NCBI GenBank assembly: GCA_964517175.1
Contig: CAZFBU010000013.1
Span: forward strand, 1 to 43,292
Length of the DNA stretch: 43,292 nucleotides
Origin: JADJNW01 sp964517175
GTDB taxonomy: Bacteria; Bacteroidota; Bacteroidia; Chitinophagales; Saprospiraceae
Direction of reading: 5' to 3'
The notes beneath the pieces are model-generated. The model searched no databases, had not been told where the DNA came from, and saw nothing but the letters and a program-made list of their open reading frames with translations. Within the stretch, counting starts at the first letter, position 1. Each line of letters starts with the position of its first letter. Made by a program: the position numbers and the translations under genes. Below, one piece after another: positions 1 through 7,499 of the stretch.

Positions 1-104
1 GCCAGCAGGTAGTTGTAAAGGGCCGTTCGGACTCCTCCAATGTGCAATGCGCCCGTAGGGCTTGGCGCAAATCTTACGCGGATGTTTTCCATATTTTTTG
101 CCAT
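1..104 (-). CDS. gltX: Glutamyl-tRNA synthetase, N-terminal fragment (cut by window edge)
   Basis: Class I aminoacyl-tRNA synthetase that charges tRNA-Glu in the cytoplasm. Only about 34 codons are inside the window. They read MAKNMENIRV, then RFAPSPTGALHIGG, which is the conserved first segment of the catalytic Rossmann fold with the HIGH-type ATP-binding signature (here HIGG) and the PSPTG motif typical of GluRS/GlnRS. The ATG at 104 is chosen; an in-frame ATG at 92 is the alternative. GlnRS shares the motif, but the start right before the catalytic motif and the phylum favour GluRS. The region upstream is unusual: a miniature inverted-repeat element begins only about 7 bases before the start codon. 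Confidence 0.9.
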   Translation of the reverse strand, partial: MAKNMENIRVRFAPSPTGALHIGGVRTALYNYLL

Positions 105-110
105 TTTGGC

Positions 111-297
111 TAAGCGTATGTTTAAATTTCATACTTTGATCTGCAAATGTTCATCTATGAAACCCCGCCAAAGGCGGGTAAACTCACTTTGCCTTTTTTT
201 CGCTCCGTAGCGCTGCTGTGCAACTCAAAAAACGCTTCGTGAGAACCCAAATCTGATCATTTTCGACTTCAAAAACGAATTTTAAACATACGCTAAT
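111..297. mobile_element. Miniature inverted-repeat element upstream of gltX
   Basis: A non-coding segment of about 187 bp bounded by inverted repeats. The left end (111-129) and the reverse complement of the right end (279-297) share a perfect 14-base core, AGCGTATGTTTAAA, with further partial matches. Inside is a small perfect palindrome, CCCGCC-aaa-GGCGGG, around 164-178. No open reading frame of note is present. This is the architecture of a MITE or solo-ended insertion-sequence derivative. No clear target-site duplication could be seen. It separates gltX from the nearest promoter-like site at 389-396. Confidence 0.55.
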
Positions 298-331
298 TAT
301 TTTTTGCAAAAATTCAAGCATCTGCTTTTCA

Positions 332-371
332 GAAAAGAAAAAGGCTACCTAAGTTTTTAGATCAAGTAGCC
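332..371 (-). terminator. Hairpin plus T-tract (terminator of moaA or gltX leader attenuator)
   Basis: On the minus strand GGCTAC (371-366) pairs with GTAGCC (348-343), with a further short pairing inside the 17-base loop. A T-rich run, TTTTTCTTTTCT, follows at 342-332. It lies after the moaA stop (505), so intrinsic termination of moaA is the simplest reading. A promoter-like -7 box at 389-396 points leftwards just before the hairpin, so it could instead sit in the gltX leader. Confidence 0.55.
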
Positions 372-388
372 GGGTTTCAAATCGGCTG

Positions 389-396
389 CAAAGATA
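389..396 (-). promoter_or_regulatory. Bacteroidota-type -7 box, possible gltX promoter
   Basis: The minus strand reads TATCTTTG, an exact match to the Bacteroidota -7 consensus TAnnTTTG. No TTG is found 19-20 bases upstream, so only half of the promoter is visible. Transcription would run left towards gltX, through the hairpin at 332-371 and the miniature element at 111-297. Confidence 0.35.
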
Positions 397-504
397 AGAC
401 AAATTAATTCATTAACCGGAATTTCAATCCGACTTCTGTAACCCACAGCGGGCTGTCAATAATTGGTGTAGCACCTGGATTGGTCGCTTTGTTTTTCTGA
501 AAAA

Positions 505-1503
505 TTAACCGCCAATGGTGGACATAGACTCCCGCACTGGCAAGCCAAACTGCCGGTTGCGCTCGGCTTCCCAGCCATCTTTCGCGCGGTGATTGATCGC
601 CTCGAGGAAGGCGGTTTCCAATTCCTGGTCGGTAGCGCCGGCGCGCATAAGGTTGCGCACATTGAACACACCGTCGTCGTACAGACAAGTTTTCAAGCCG
701 CCCTGGGGCGTGATGCGAATGCGATTGCACGTGCCGCAGAAGGTTCGGCTGTAGGCAGCGATGATGCCGATAGTACCCTGGTGACCGGGAATTTGGTAAT
801 TGTAAGAAGTAGAATGCGGCGGGTCGGGAATTTTCTGAATATCAGGATAATGCGCGCGCAGGTGTTCCAGAATTTTTACATGATTCCAGGCAAGTACCGG
901 ATAGTGACTACCTTCGCCATTGAAGGGCATTTCTTCGATAAAGCGCACGCTTACCGGGTATTGCTTTGTCATCTCTGCCATTGGTACGATATCCTCGATG
1001 TTTTTCCCGTCCATCACCACCGCGTTGATCTTGGTCGTAATGCCGTGTTCAATCAACGCGTGGAAGGTTTGCATCACATTGTCAAACTGATCGCGGCGGG
1101 TAATGTCGTAAAACCGTTGTTTGTCCAGGCTATCCAGACTCAAATTCACCGAGTGAATACCCAGTTTTTTCAACTCCGGAATAAGCGGAGCGGTCAGCGT
1201 GCCGTTCGTCGTGATGTTGATTTTGCGCAAGCCTTTCAGTTGGCTGATCGCTCGCAGGAAATCCATCATGTCCTTGCGCACAAAGGGTTCGCCGCCGGTA
1301 ATGCGCACCTTTTCGATACCCATCTGCACCAAAACGCGCATCAGTCGCTCCATCTCCTCGTAAGTCAGCAACTCTTCACGCGCCACGTATTTGATACCTT
1401 CCTCCGGCATGCAGTAAAAGCAGCGCAGGTTGCAGCGGTCGGTTACTGCCAGTCGTACGTAGTTGATTAGTCTGCCGTGGTTGTCGTAAAGCTTTCCCGT
1501 CAT
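505..1503 (-). CDS. moaA: GTP 3',8-cyclase MoaA (molybdenum cofactor synthesis)
   Basis: Radical-SAM enzyme that, with MoaC, converts GTP to cyclic pyranopterin monophosphate, the first step of molybdenum cofactor synthesis. From the ATG at 1503 the protein has 332 residues. The N-terminal [4Fe-4S]/SAM motif CNLRCFYC places cysteines at 24, 28 and 31. ITGGEPF follows as the SAM-binding GGE element. The C-terminal cluster is seen in FCGTCNRIR with a further Cys in LKTCLYDDG. The protein ends in STIGG, the C-terminal Gly-Gly tail needed for catalysis in this family. An open frame extends upstream to 1557, but those 18 extra codons are encoded by a low-complexity inverted repeat and are rejected. 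No other moa genes are in the window, so it stands alone here. Confidence 0.95.
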   Translation of the reverse strand: MTGKLYDNHGRLINYVRLAVTDRCNLRCFYCMPEEGIKYVAREELLTYEEMERLMRVLVQMGIEKVRITGGEPFVRKDMMDFLRAISQLKGLRKINITTNGTLTAPLIPELKKLGIHSVNLSLDSLDKQRFYDITRRDQFDNVMQTFHALIEHGITTKINAVVMDGKNIEDIVPMAEMTKQYPVSVRFIEEMPFNGEGSHYPVLAWNHVKILEHLRAHYPDIQKIPDPPHSTSYNYQIPGHQGTIGIIAAYSRTFCGTCNRIRITPQGGLKTCLYDDGVFNVRNLMRAGATDQELETAFLEAINHRAKDGWEAERNRQFGLPVRESMSTIGG

Positions 1504-1509
1504 GCTTTT

Positions 1510-1575
1510 GGTTGAATGGTTGAGGGGTTGAAAAGTTGAGTTCAATAAATAATTCAACCTTTCAACCCTTCAACC
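1510..1575. repeat. Imperfect inverted repeat of GGTTGAA-type units
   Basis: The left arm (1510-1540) is made of tandem units such as GGTTGAATGGTTGAGG. The right arm (1552-1575) is their approximate reverse complement, ATTCAACCTTTCAACC and on. The two arms can form a long imperfect hairpin around an AT-rich centre. It fills almost the entire space between the esterase stop (1580) and the moaA start (1503). It may end esterase transcription or simply be a dispersed intergenic repeat. Confidence 0.65.
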
Positions 1576-1579
1576 AAAA

Positions 1580-3328
1580 TTAATACCTCCAGGACGTCAA
1601 ATCCACTCCTTTTGGCGCTCTGGTTTTTACATCATTTGCCCATTTGGTGATGAACATCTGATGATAACGCAGGCGCGAGATGGCATTTGGCTGGGTATGA
1701 TCGCCGTTCCAGCAGTGCTCGGCACGGTCGCCATAGTCCACTTCGCCATCGTAATAAGGATCCGTTGACTCCAGGATTTCCTCTGTAAGATAGACAGCAT
1801 TATTCAGATAATAGTTGTCCATATCGCCACAATAGATGTGTACTTTACCTTTTAATTTCGGTCCCAGCGTTGCCCAATCGCGCTTCATGATATATGCCAG
1901 GTCGTAATTTTCGCGCCAATGCTCTGCCACTTCCTTGTCAATTTCGCCGGTGTATTTATCCCAGATTGGTTTCGGATAGCCATCATCGCCCAGCGGCGAA
2001 TAGGTCGCCTGCCAGATGTCCCACTGCTGCCCGGAGCGACCTTTGGTGCCCAGCGCGAGTTCGCGCATATTCATGTCGCGCAGGGGTGCAGAGACATGCC
2101 CCAGGTAGTCTCTGCGACCGGGACGAAGCGTCTTTTTGAAATCGCTATCCAGGTAGTAAGCATTCTCATCTTCGTAAATATTTACAACCGTATATGCCCG
2201 AAAATCAATCGGATCGGGGCAAGCCGAGTAGCAGCCGTTGTATTCATCGGGGTAGAGTACCTGTGCCGCCAGTACTTCCCAGCCGCCGGTAGAGCCGCCA
2301 TACATAAAGCGCGCCCAACCTTCACCAATGCCACGAAACTGCTCTTCGATATAGGGAATCAACTCGTAGGTAATGGCATCGCCGTAGGGACCCTGTGCAG
2401 CGGAATTCACCGCGTAAGAATCATCGTAATAGGGCGTTGGGTGCTGAATTTCAATTGCGATAACGCGCGGGAAATTCGGCCCGGTCCATTGCTTGTAAAA
2501 ATTGTACGCTTCCTCCTGCTGAATGCGGTTGTAGCAATCCAGATCAAAGCGCTCGCTGTACACGCATGGCTCGGTGGTGTCCGCCGGTTCGGTACGCCAG
2601 CCACCAAAATCGTACGGAAAATGCCCGTGAAAAATTGCCAGCGGGTATTTCACATTTGGATTTTCGTCGAAGCCTTCGGGCAGCAGCACGTGCGCACCCA
2701 GGTACATATCGCGCCCCCAGAACTCGGAGAGTAACTCGCTTTTGATGCGAATATGCTTCACGTACTTGGTGTCTTCCGGTGGCTCAATCGGTTCGACCAC
2801 TTTATCTAAGGCTACGTCGATGGTATTGTTTTTTCCGGGATCGAAGGTAACTTTGAAGGGGGCGCTGTACAAATTGCCCGGCGAGCGATTCCACTGCTGA
2901 CCTTCGCCCTGATCCATCGGCAGTTTTACCGTATGCCCGGTTGATAGGTTAAAGGTTTCGTACACGTGCAGAAGCGCCTGCACGTAGTACTCGCCTGCGG
3001 GCACATCCGCCAGGCTCTCGAAAGGATAGCCGAAGGCGGTCGCATCCACGATTTGAGCCTTACCGGGCTGCCATTCGTCCACATCAATACCAAAAACCAG
3101 TTGCGTGCTTGGTCCGTCTGAAATCTGGAAGCGCGGCTCGCTTTTGTCATCGTTGGATAGCATGAGCAGCAGGCGTCCGTCGTATTGCTCGCCCAGTTCT
3201 GCCGGAAAAGTAATGGAAAACTTCGGGGATGTTTTTTTATTCTGATCGCCGGTACAGGCGGACAGCAGCAGCAGGAAAAATCCTGCCAGCATCGTAGGTT
3301 TCAGAAAATAAGAGGGTTTTAGGTGCAT
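1580..3328 (-). CDS. Lipoprotein alpha/beta-hydrolase (putative esterase)
   Basis: A 582-residue predicted lipoprotein. The N-terminus has a basic start, a hydrophobic stretch and the lipobox LLSAC with Cys25, so the mature protein should be lipid-anchored in the envelope. Residues 30-190 form a beta-rich N-terminal region. Residues 195-582 look like an esterase-D/enterochelin-esterase type hydrolase: the nucleophile elbow is YGGSTGGW with Ser346, and a likely catalytic His is in the HCWNGDH stretch near residue 550. The substrate cannot be read from sequence; relatives act on carboxylic esters. It is transcribed away from the DUF5916 gene, with about 195 bp between them, and lies upstream of moaA across a repeat, so it is probably its own unit. 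Confidence 0.8.
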   Translation of the reverse strand: MHLKPSYFLKPTMLAGFFLLLLSACTGDQNKKTSPKFSITFPAELGEQYDGRLLLMLSNDDKSEPRFQISDGPSTQLVFGIDVDEWQPGKAQIVDATAFGYPFESLADVPAGEYYVQALLHVYETFNLSTGHTVKLPMDQGEGQQWNRSPGNLYSAPFKVTFDPGKNNTIDVALDKVVEPIEPPEDTKYVKHIRIKSELLSEFWGRDMYLGAHVLLPEGFDENPNVKYPLAIFHGHFPYDFGGWRTEPADTTEPCVYSERFDLDCYNRIQQEEAYNFYKQWTGPNFPRVIAIEIQHPTPYYDDSYAVNSAAQGPYGDAITYELIPYIEEQFRGIGEGWARFMYGGSTGGWEVLAAQVLYPDEYNGCYSACPDPIDFRAYTVVNIYEDENAYYLDSDFKKTLRPGRRDYLGHVSAPLRDMNMRELALGTKGRSGQQWDIWQATYSPLGDDGYPKPIWDKYTGEIDKEVAEHWRENYDLAYIMKRDWATLGPKLKGKVHIYCGDMDNYYLNNAVYLTEEILESTDPYYDGEVDYGDRAEHCWNGDHTQPNAISRLRYHQMFITKWANDVKTRAPKGVDLTSWRY

Positions 3329-3511
3329 GTTTCAAAATATTTTTTTGTGAATATAAAAAAATAGGCGTAAAAATATGTGCTATGTTTTTCATTAGACATT
3401 GACTTCGCTGTAAAAAATCCGCAGCAGCGATAAAAATTTCGCTTTCGTTTGTCAAATGGGTGTAGGTACAAATTACAGATAGAAAAATACATTTCAGCGG
3501 TTGCACAAGCC

Positions 3512-3519
3512 TAAATTTG
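3512..3519 (+). promoter_or_regulatory. -7 box directly before the DUF5916 start codon
   Basis: TAAATTTG matches TAnnTTTG. The ATG begins only four bases after the box, so transcription from it would begin at or inside the start codon (a leaderless mRNA). No TTG sits at the ideal distance upstream, which weakens the call. Confidence 0.4.
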
Positions 3520-3523
3520 CATT

Positions 3524-5740
3524 ATGAAAAGGATTTTCGCCCTGATTGCCTGGTGTCTCGCCGTTCATTTGGTATTAGCGCAAAGCACCCCGGTCATGGA
3601 GCAACAACCATCTATCATAGCCAAAAAAACAACAGAAGCCATTCGCCTGGACGGCGTTCTGGACGAAACTGCCTGGTATGCCGGTCGCCCGGCGAATAAT
3701 TTCTGGGGCTACTTTCCAACGGATACCCTCCGTTCGGAATCAAAAACGGAAGTATTTATCACCTACAATGATACGCATATTTTCATTGGCGCCAAATGCT
3801 ATTCAGAACAAGACGACTACGTCATTCCTTCTCTGCGGCGCGATTTTCGGGCGGGCGGAAACGATAACATCACTTTTATCATCGATCCGTTCAATGACAA
3901 AACCAATGCTTTCGTCTTTGGTACGAACCCCTACGGCGTGCTGCGCGAAGCCCTGCTTTCCAATGGTTGCCAAAATTTTGATACAGATTGGGACGACTCG
4001 TGGGACAACAAATGGAGCGGCGCCGCTGAAATCCACGATGGCTATTGGGCTTGTGAAATTGCCATTCCGCTCACAACGCTCCGCTTCAAAGAGGGCGCTA
4101 CTTCCTGGAATTTCAATTGCTACCGATTTGATACCCAGGCTAATACACGATCCATCTGGAATCAGGTACCGCAAAATCAACTGATCGCGAATCTGGCTTA
4201 TCTGGGAAAAATAGAATGGGAAACGCCTCTGCAAAAAGCAAAGCCGAGTGTATCCATCATTCCTTACGTGACGGCAAATACGAGCCGAAATTTTGAAGAA
4301 AACAAGGCGGCAGAGCGTGGCTTCGACTTTGGCGGCGACGCGAAAATTGCCATTACGCCGGGGCTGAACCTCGACCTTACCATCAATCCCGACTTCTCGC
4401 AGGTGGAAGTGGACCAACAGGTGATCAACCTGGATCGCTTCGAGATTTTTTTTCCGGAGCGACGGCAGTTCTTCCTCGAAAATGCCGACTTGTTTGGCAG
4501 CTTCGGGGAGCCACGCATCAACCCCTTCTTTTCCCGCCGCATTGGCGTCTCGCGCGATACAACCACCGGGCAAAATATCGCCAACCCCATATTGGGGGGC
4601 GTGCGCCTGAGCGGCAAACTCGACAACAACTGGCGCGTGGGGCTGCTCAATATGCAAACCGCCGACGACGAAGCCAATGGTCTGCCGAGCTTCAATTACA
4701 CCGTTGGCGCTATTCAGCGCAAGCTTTTCAGCCGCTCCAATGTCGGTATGATTTTTGTGAATAAACAAACGTTCGAGGATATAACAGCAGAAAATGGCGA
4801 ATTAAATAAATACAGCCGCGTGGTGGGGTTGGACTACAACCTCGCTTCCGCCGACAACCGCTGGGTAGGCAAAACATTCTACCACCAGGGCTTTTCACCA
4901 GATGGCGACGACGGGCAATTTGCACACGGTGCCCGCCTCGAATACCGCATTCAGCCGCTCAGCATACGCTGGCAACACCAGTGGGTGGGGGAAAACTACG
5001 GACCGGAGGTTGGCTTTGTGCCCCGCCGCAATTTTTTCAGCATCACCCCGTCCATGCAGTTTTTCTTTTACCCGAGAGGTGAGCAGGGGCTGAATCAGCA
5101 CAACTTTGGCACGCGTGCTTTCATCCTCTGGACGCCCGGCGAAAGCAAAACCGATCACCGGTTTGAGTTCTTTTGGCGGGGCGATTATGCCAATACCGCC
5201 AATCTGAACCTGACGTTGCAAAATGAATACATTTATCTGCTGCAGGATTTTGACCCCACGCGCACCGGCGCTACGCCGCTGCCGGGTGAGGAGGGATACA
5301 CTTTCACTTCCCTACAGTTGCGCTTCCAATCAGACCAGCGCCCCCGGCTGAATTATACCATCGAACCGGCTGCCGGGCAGTTTTTCAATGGCTATCAGTA
5401 TGGCTTGGGCGGTTCCGTTTCTTATCGCTACCAACCTTACGGGCAGATAACGCTGAATTTCAATTACAGCTATATTGATCTGCCGACGCCCTACGCCCAG
5501 ACGTCGCTGTTTCTGGTTGGCCCGCGCATTGATTTTACGTTTACCAGGAGTATTTTCCTGACGACCTTCATCCAATACAACGATCAACTGGACAATATCA
5601 ACCTCAATGCCCGTTTTCAGTGGCGTTTTGCGCCGGTATCCGACTTTTTCCTCGTTTATACCGACAATTATATGAGCACGGATTTTGGCGTGCGCAACCG
5701 GGCTATTGTAGCAAAGCTGACGTATTGGTTGAATTTGTAG
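3524..5740 (+). CDS. DUF5916 outer-membrane beta-barrel with N-terminal CBM9-like domain
   Basis: A 738-residue secreted protein. A signal peptide (about residues 1-19, ending LVLAQ) is followed by a carbohydrate-binding CBM9-like domain (about 30-220) with the typical opening IRLDGVLDETAW. After that comes the long DUF5916 region, rich in alternating aromatic/polar strands such as FFPERRQFFLENADLFG, consistent with an outer-membrane barrel. The family is common in Bacteroidota and its function is not settled; transport or binding of sugars or peptides is only a guess. The last residues, KLTYWLNL, are encoded again 1.1 kb downstream (6813-6838), which suggests insertion of a cassette at the gene's 3' end. 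Confidence 0.85.
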   Translation: MKRIFALIAWCLAVHLVLAQSTPVMEQQPSIIAKKTTEAIRLDGVLDETAWYAGRPANNFWGYFPTDTLRSESKTEVFITYNDTHIFIGAKCYSEQDDYVIPSLRRDFRAGGNDNITFIIDPFNDKTNAFVFGTNPYGVLREALLSNGCQNFDTDWDDSWDNKWSGAAEIHDGYWACEIAIPLTTLRFKEGATSWNFNCYRFDTQANTRSIWNQVPQNQLIANLAYLGKIEWETPLQKAKPSVSIIPYVTANTSRNFEENKAAERGFDFGGDAKIAITPGLNLDLTINPDFSQVEVDQQVINLDRFEIFFPERRQFFLENADLFGSFGEPRINPFFSRRIGVSRDTTTGQNIANPILGGVRLSGKLDNNWRVGLLNMQTADDEANGLPSFNYTVGAIQRKLFSRSNVGMIFVNKQTFEDITAENGELNKYSRVVGLDYNLASADNRWVGKTFYHQGFSPDGDDGQFAHGARLEYRIQPLSIRWQHQWVGENYGPEVGFVPRRNFFSITPSMQFFFYPRGEQGLNQHNFGTRAFILWTPGESKTDHRFEFFWRGDYANTANLNLTLQNEYIYLLQDFDPTRTGATPLPGEEGYTFTSLQLRFQSDQRPRLNYTIEPAAGQFFNGYQYGLGGSVSYRYQPYGQITLNFNYSYIDLPTPYAQTSLFLVGPRIDFTFTRSIFLTTFIQYNDQLDNINLNARFQWRFAPVSDFFLVYTDNYMSTDFGVRNRAIVAKLTYWLNL
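5714..5739 (+). repeat. Direct repeat copy 1 (3' end of DUF5916 gene)
   Basis: Twenty-six bases, from AAGCTGACG to AATTTGTA, identical to 6813-6838. They encode the last residues KLTYWLNL of the DUF5916 protein and most of its stop codon. With copy 2 they bracket the two minus-strand genes at 5762-6740. Confidence 0.9.
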
Positions 5741-5761
5741 AGAGGAATTCATTTTTGGTAA

Positions 5762-6220
5762 TCACAAAGAATGCCTTTGTGATTCATGGAGAAGGACCGC
5801 TAACTTAGCAAAAGAGGGTAGCCCTCTGCTGATCGTAGCTTCAATTACTTTACCGCTTTTGAAATTTCCCAACTTCGCCACATCTTCATAATCCCAATTA
5901 TTTTCTTCCATCATTTTTCTGAACCGATTCGCCCAATCTTGTCTGATGTTTTTTACCATTTGTTTTTTATAAAATAGCCAGTATTCCTTCGTCATAGCCC
6001 CTGTTTTATAATACATCAACCGAACAAATTCAAGCGTTATTTCAAGTTCAGAATATCCCGGATGCTGCTTTTTAATCCATTTCCTGGTTTGATCGACTCC
6101 AAAATTGGCAAATTCCAATGCAATACGCAACCGCTTCTGAGGATCAAATTTGCATATCATTGCAACCTGCAATTGAGCAGCCTCTTTGCTTACGTTTACT
6201 TTTTTATTCCAAAATTCCAT
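5762..6220 (-). CDS. Helical protein of unknown function paired with a nucleotidyltransferase
   Basis: A 152-residue, charged, mostly helical protein with no signal peptide or membrane segment. No catalytic motif is recognised. Segments such as DPQKRLRIALEFANFG and KKQHPGYSELEI recall small proteins that often neighbour nucleotidyltransferase genes (hP-x-S-x-x-E pattern), but this is a weak resemblance. Its start overlaps the end of the nucleotidyltransferase gene by 17 bases, so the two are translationally coupled. The pair is AT-rich compared with the DUF5916 gene and lies between two copies of a 26-bp repeat, which suggests acquisition. It may be the partner of a toxin-antitoxin-like module. 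Confidence 0.65.
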   Translation of the reverse strand: MEFWNKKVNVSKEAAQLQVAMICKFDPQKRLRIALEFANFGVDQTRKWIKKQHPGYSELEITLEFVRLMYYKTGAMTKEYWLFYKKQMVKNIRQDWANRFRKMMEENNWDYEDVAKLGNFKSGKVIEATISRGLPSFAKLAVLLHESQRHSL

Positions 6221-6740
6221 CGGCTCGCAGATTAAGTTGGTAAATCCAGTGATCGATATATGTTCTGTCTAGCGATGCGTCCAGCAGAAGAAACTTCAGG
6301 TCTTCCAGTTGTTTGTCGCTGGGGGAAATGTTATACCATTGCAATTTGGAAATTATCAGATCTTCCTTTGAGCAAATAAAACATTTCACGCCCCACATAT
6401 CCACCTCCTCCCGGCGCTCAAAGGCGACCCAGTTGTAATCACTGTCTTTGTAGGTCATAAAGTCATATCGAATTCCTGTCTCAAAGTCAGTAATATTGAA
6501 TAAAAGACCTCTTTCTACACTTTCCATAAAGGATTGTTCAAATGCATTCCACTCTGGAAAATATTTCAAAATAGCCTTCACGTGAGCCGGGTATATTTGA
6601 AGAACCAAATCAATGTCGTTTGTTGTTCTTGCTCTGTTGTGATAACTTACGGCAAAACCTCCGACAATCATATAGTCGATGTTTTCAGCGTTTAAGATCG
6701 CCGCAATCTTTTTGAGTGCTTTTTCAAATATATTTGCCAT
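6204..6740 (-). CDS. Nucleotidyltransferase (AbiEii/MNT-like fold)
   Basis: A 178-residue protein starting at the ATG at 6740 (MANIFEKALKK); an in-frame upstream ATG at 6755 is less likely. The nucleotidyltransferase signature is plain: VGGFAVSYHNRARTTNDIDL has Gly27-Gly28 and the metal-binding Asp42-x-Asp44. Later residues (YDFMTYKD, SKEDLIISKLQW) match the usual third acidic position and the C-terminal helix of AbiEii/AbiGii and similar families. Such enzymes transfer NMPs to tRNA or protein and often work as toxins or antitoxins. It is the first gene of a two-gene unit with the protein at 5762-6220. Confidence 0.8.
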   Translation of the reverse strand: MANIFEKALKKIAAILNAENIDYMIVGGFAVSYHNRARTTNDIDLVLQIYPAHVKAILKYFPEWNAFEQSFMESVERGLLFNITDFETGIRYDFMTYKDSDYNWVAFERREEVDMWGVKCFICSKEDLIISKLQWYNISPSDKQLEDLKFLLLDASLDRTYIDHWIYQLNLRADGILE

Positions 6741-6812
6741 TATTAAAGTTAACAAATGTTAATTTTAATTCATCGTATTATCCGTAGTTTTTTCTAGTTT
6801 TTCTTCATAGCG

Positions 6813-6838
6813 AAGCTGACGTATTGGTTGAATTTGTA
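6813..6838 (+). repeat. Direct repeat copy 2
   Basis: Identical over 26 bases to 5714-5739. Here too the frame reads KLTYWLNL and then a TAA stop, so this is a detached copy of the DUF5916 3' end. Four further upstream bases (TAGC) also match after one mismatch. Confidence 0.9.
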
Positions 6839-6931
6839 AAGGTAAAGTAAGAGATGTGCCGGGTAAATCTGGCGCGAGTTAGGACGAACCAATATTTTGA
6901 AGCCCCCCTTGCCTGCGCACCGTTTGGTCGT

Positions 6932-7408
6932 TTACGGCAGGAGCCGTTCCACTGCTTCCCATACCAAGCTGGGCTCAAAGCCTCGGCTGATGGCGTATTG
7001 CACTACTTTATGCCGGCGCTTGAAAGCATCCGGTTCGTCCAACGCATCTGCTTTTTTGCGGATGACGGTTTCCAGCGTTTCCAGGTAATCGGCTTCCGGA
7101 ATTTCCTCCATCGCTTTGCGAATGCTGTACGCGGAGACGTCCCGAAATTTCAATTCCTGCAAAATGCGCCGCCTGCCCCATTGCTTCATGCGGAATTTAC
7201 CGCGCGCGTATGCTCGCGCGAAGCGCTCTTCATTCAGAAAATTGTCGGAGATCAACTGCGCCAGAATATCCTCCAGGTCGTCGCCGTAAATGCCCAGATC
7301 GAGCAGCTTACCGCGCACCTCCTTGTGCGAGCGCTCCTGGTAAGCGCAGTACTGCTGCATACGCTGCAACGCCTGATCCCGGCTGATGTATTTTGAACCT
7401 TTCGACAA
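6932..7408 (-). CDS. recX: Regulatory protein RecX
   Basis: A 158-residue cytoplasmic protein that binds RecA and modulates its filaments. It shows the RecX three-helix repeats: YCAYQERSHKEVRGKLLDLG in the first, ISDNFLNEERFARAYARGKFRMKQWG in the second (the family hallmark), and a third repeat after KKADALDEPDAFKRRHK. Length and pattern are normal for the family. recA is not in the window. It is transcribed convergently with the region of repeat copy 2 and divergently from mscS. Confidence 0.92.
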   Translation of the reverse strand: MSKGSKYISRDQALQRMQQYCAYQERSHKEVRGKLLDLGIYGDDLEDILAQLISDNFLNEERFARAYARGKFRMKQWGRRRILQELKFRDVSAYSIRKAMEEIPEADYLETLETVIRKKADALDEPDAFKRRHKVVQYAISRGFEPSLVWEAVERLLP

Positions 7409-7499
7409 AATTCTTATTTGAATTTACAGTGGCTTAACACAAAAAACGAAATTTTATTCTTTCTTATTCCTATTCTCTAACCCAAAATACAAAAACTAC

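Noticed and set aside
1504..1557. 18-codon N-terminal extension of MoaA
   Set aside because: Encoded by the GGTTGAA-unit repeat; from the ATG at 1503 the cysteine spacing agrees with the known family.
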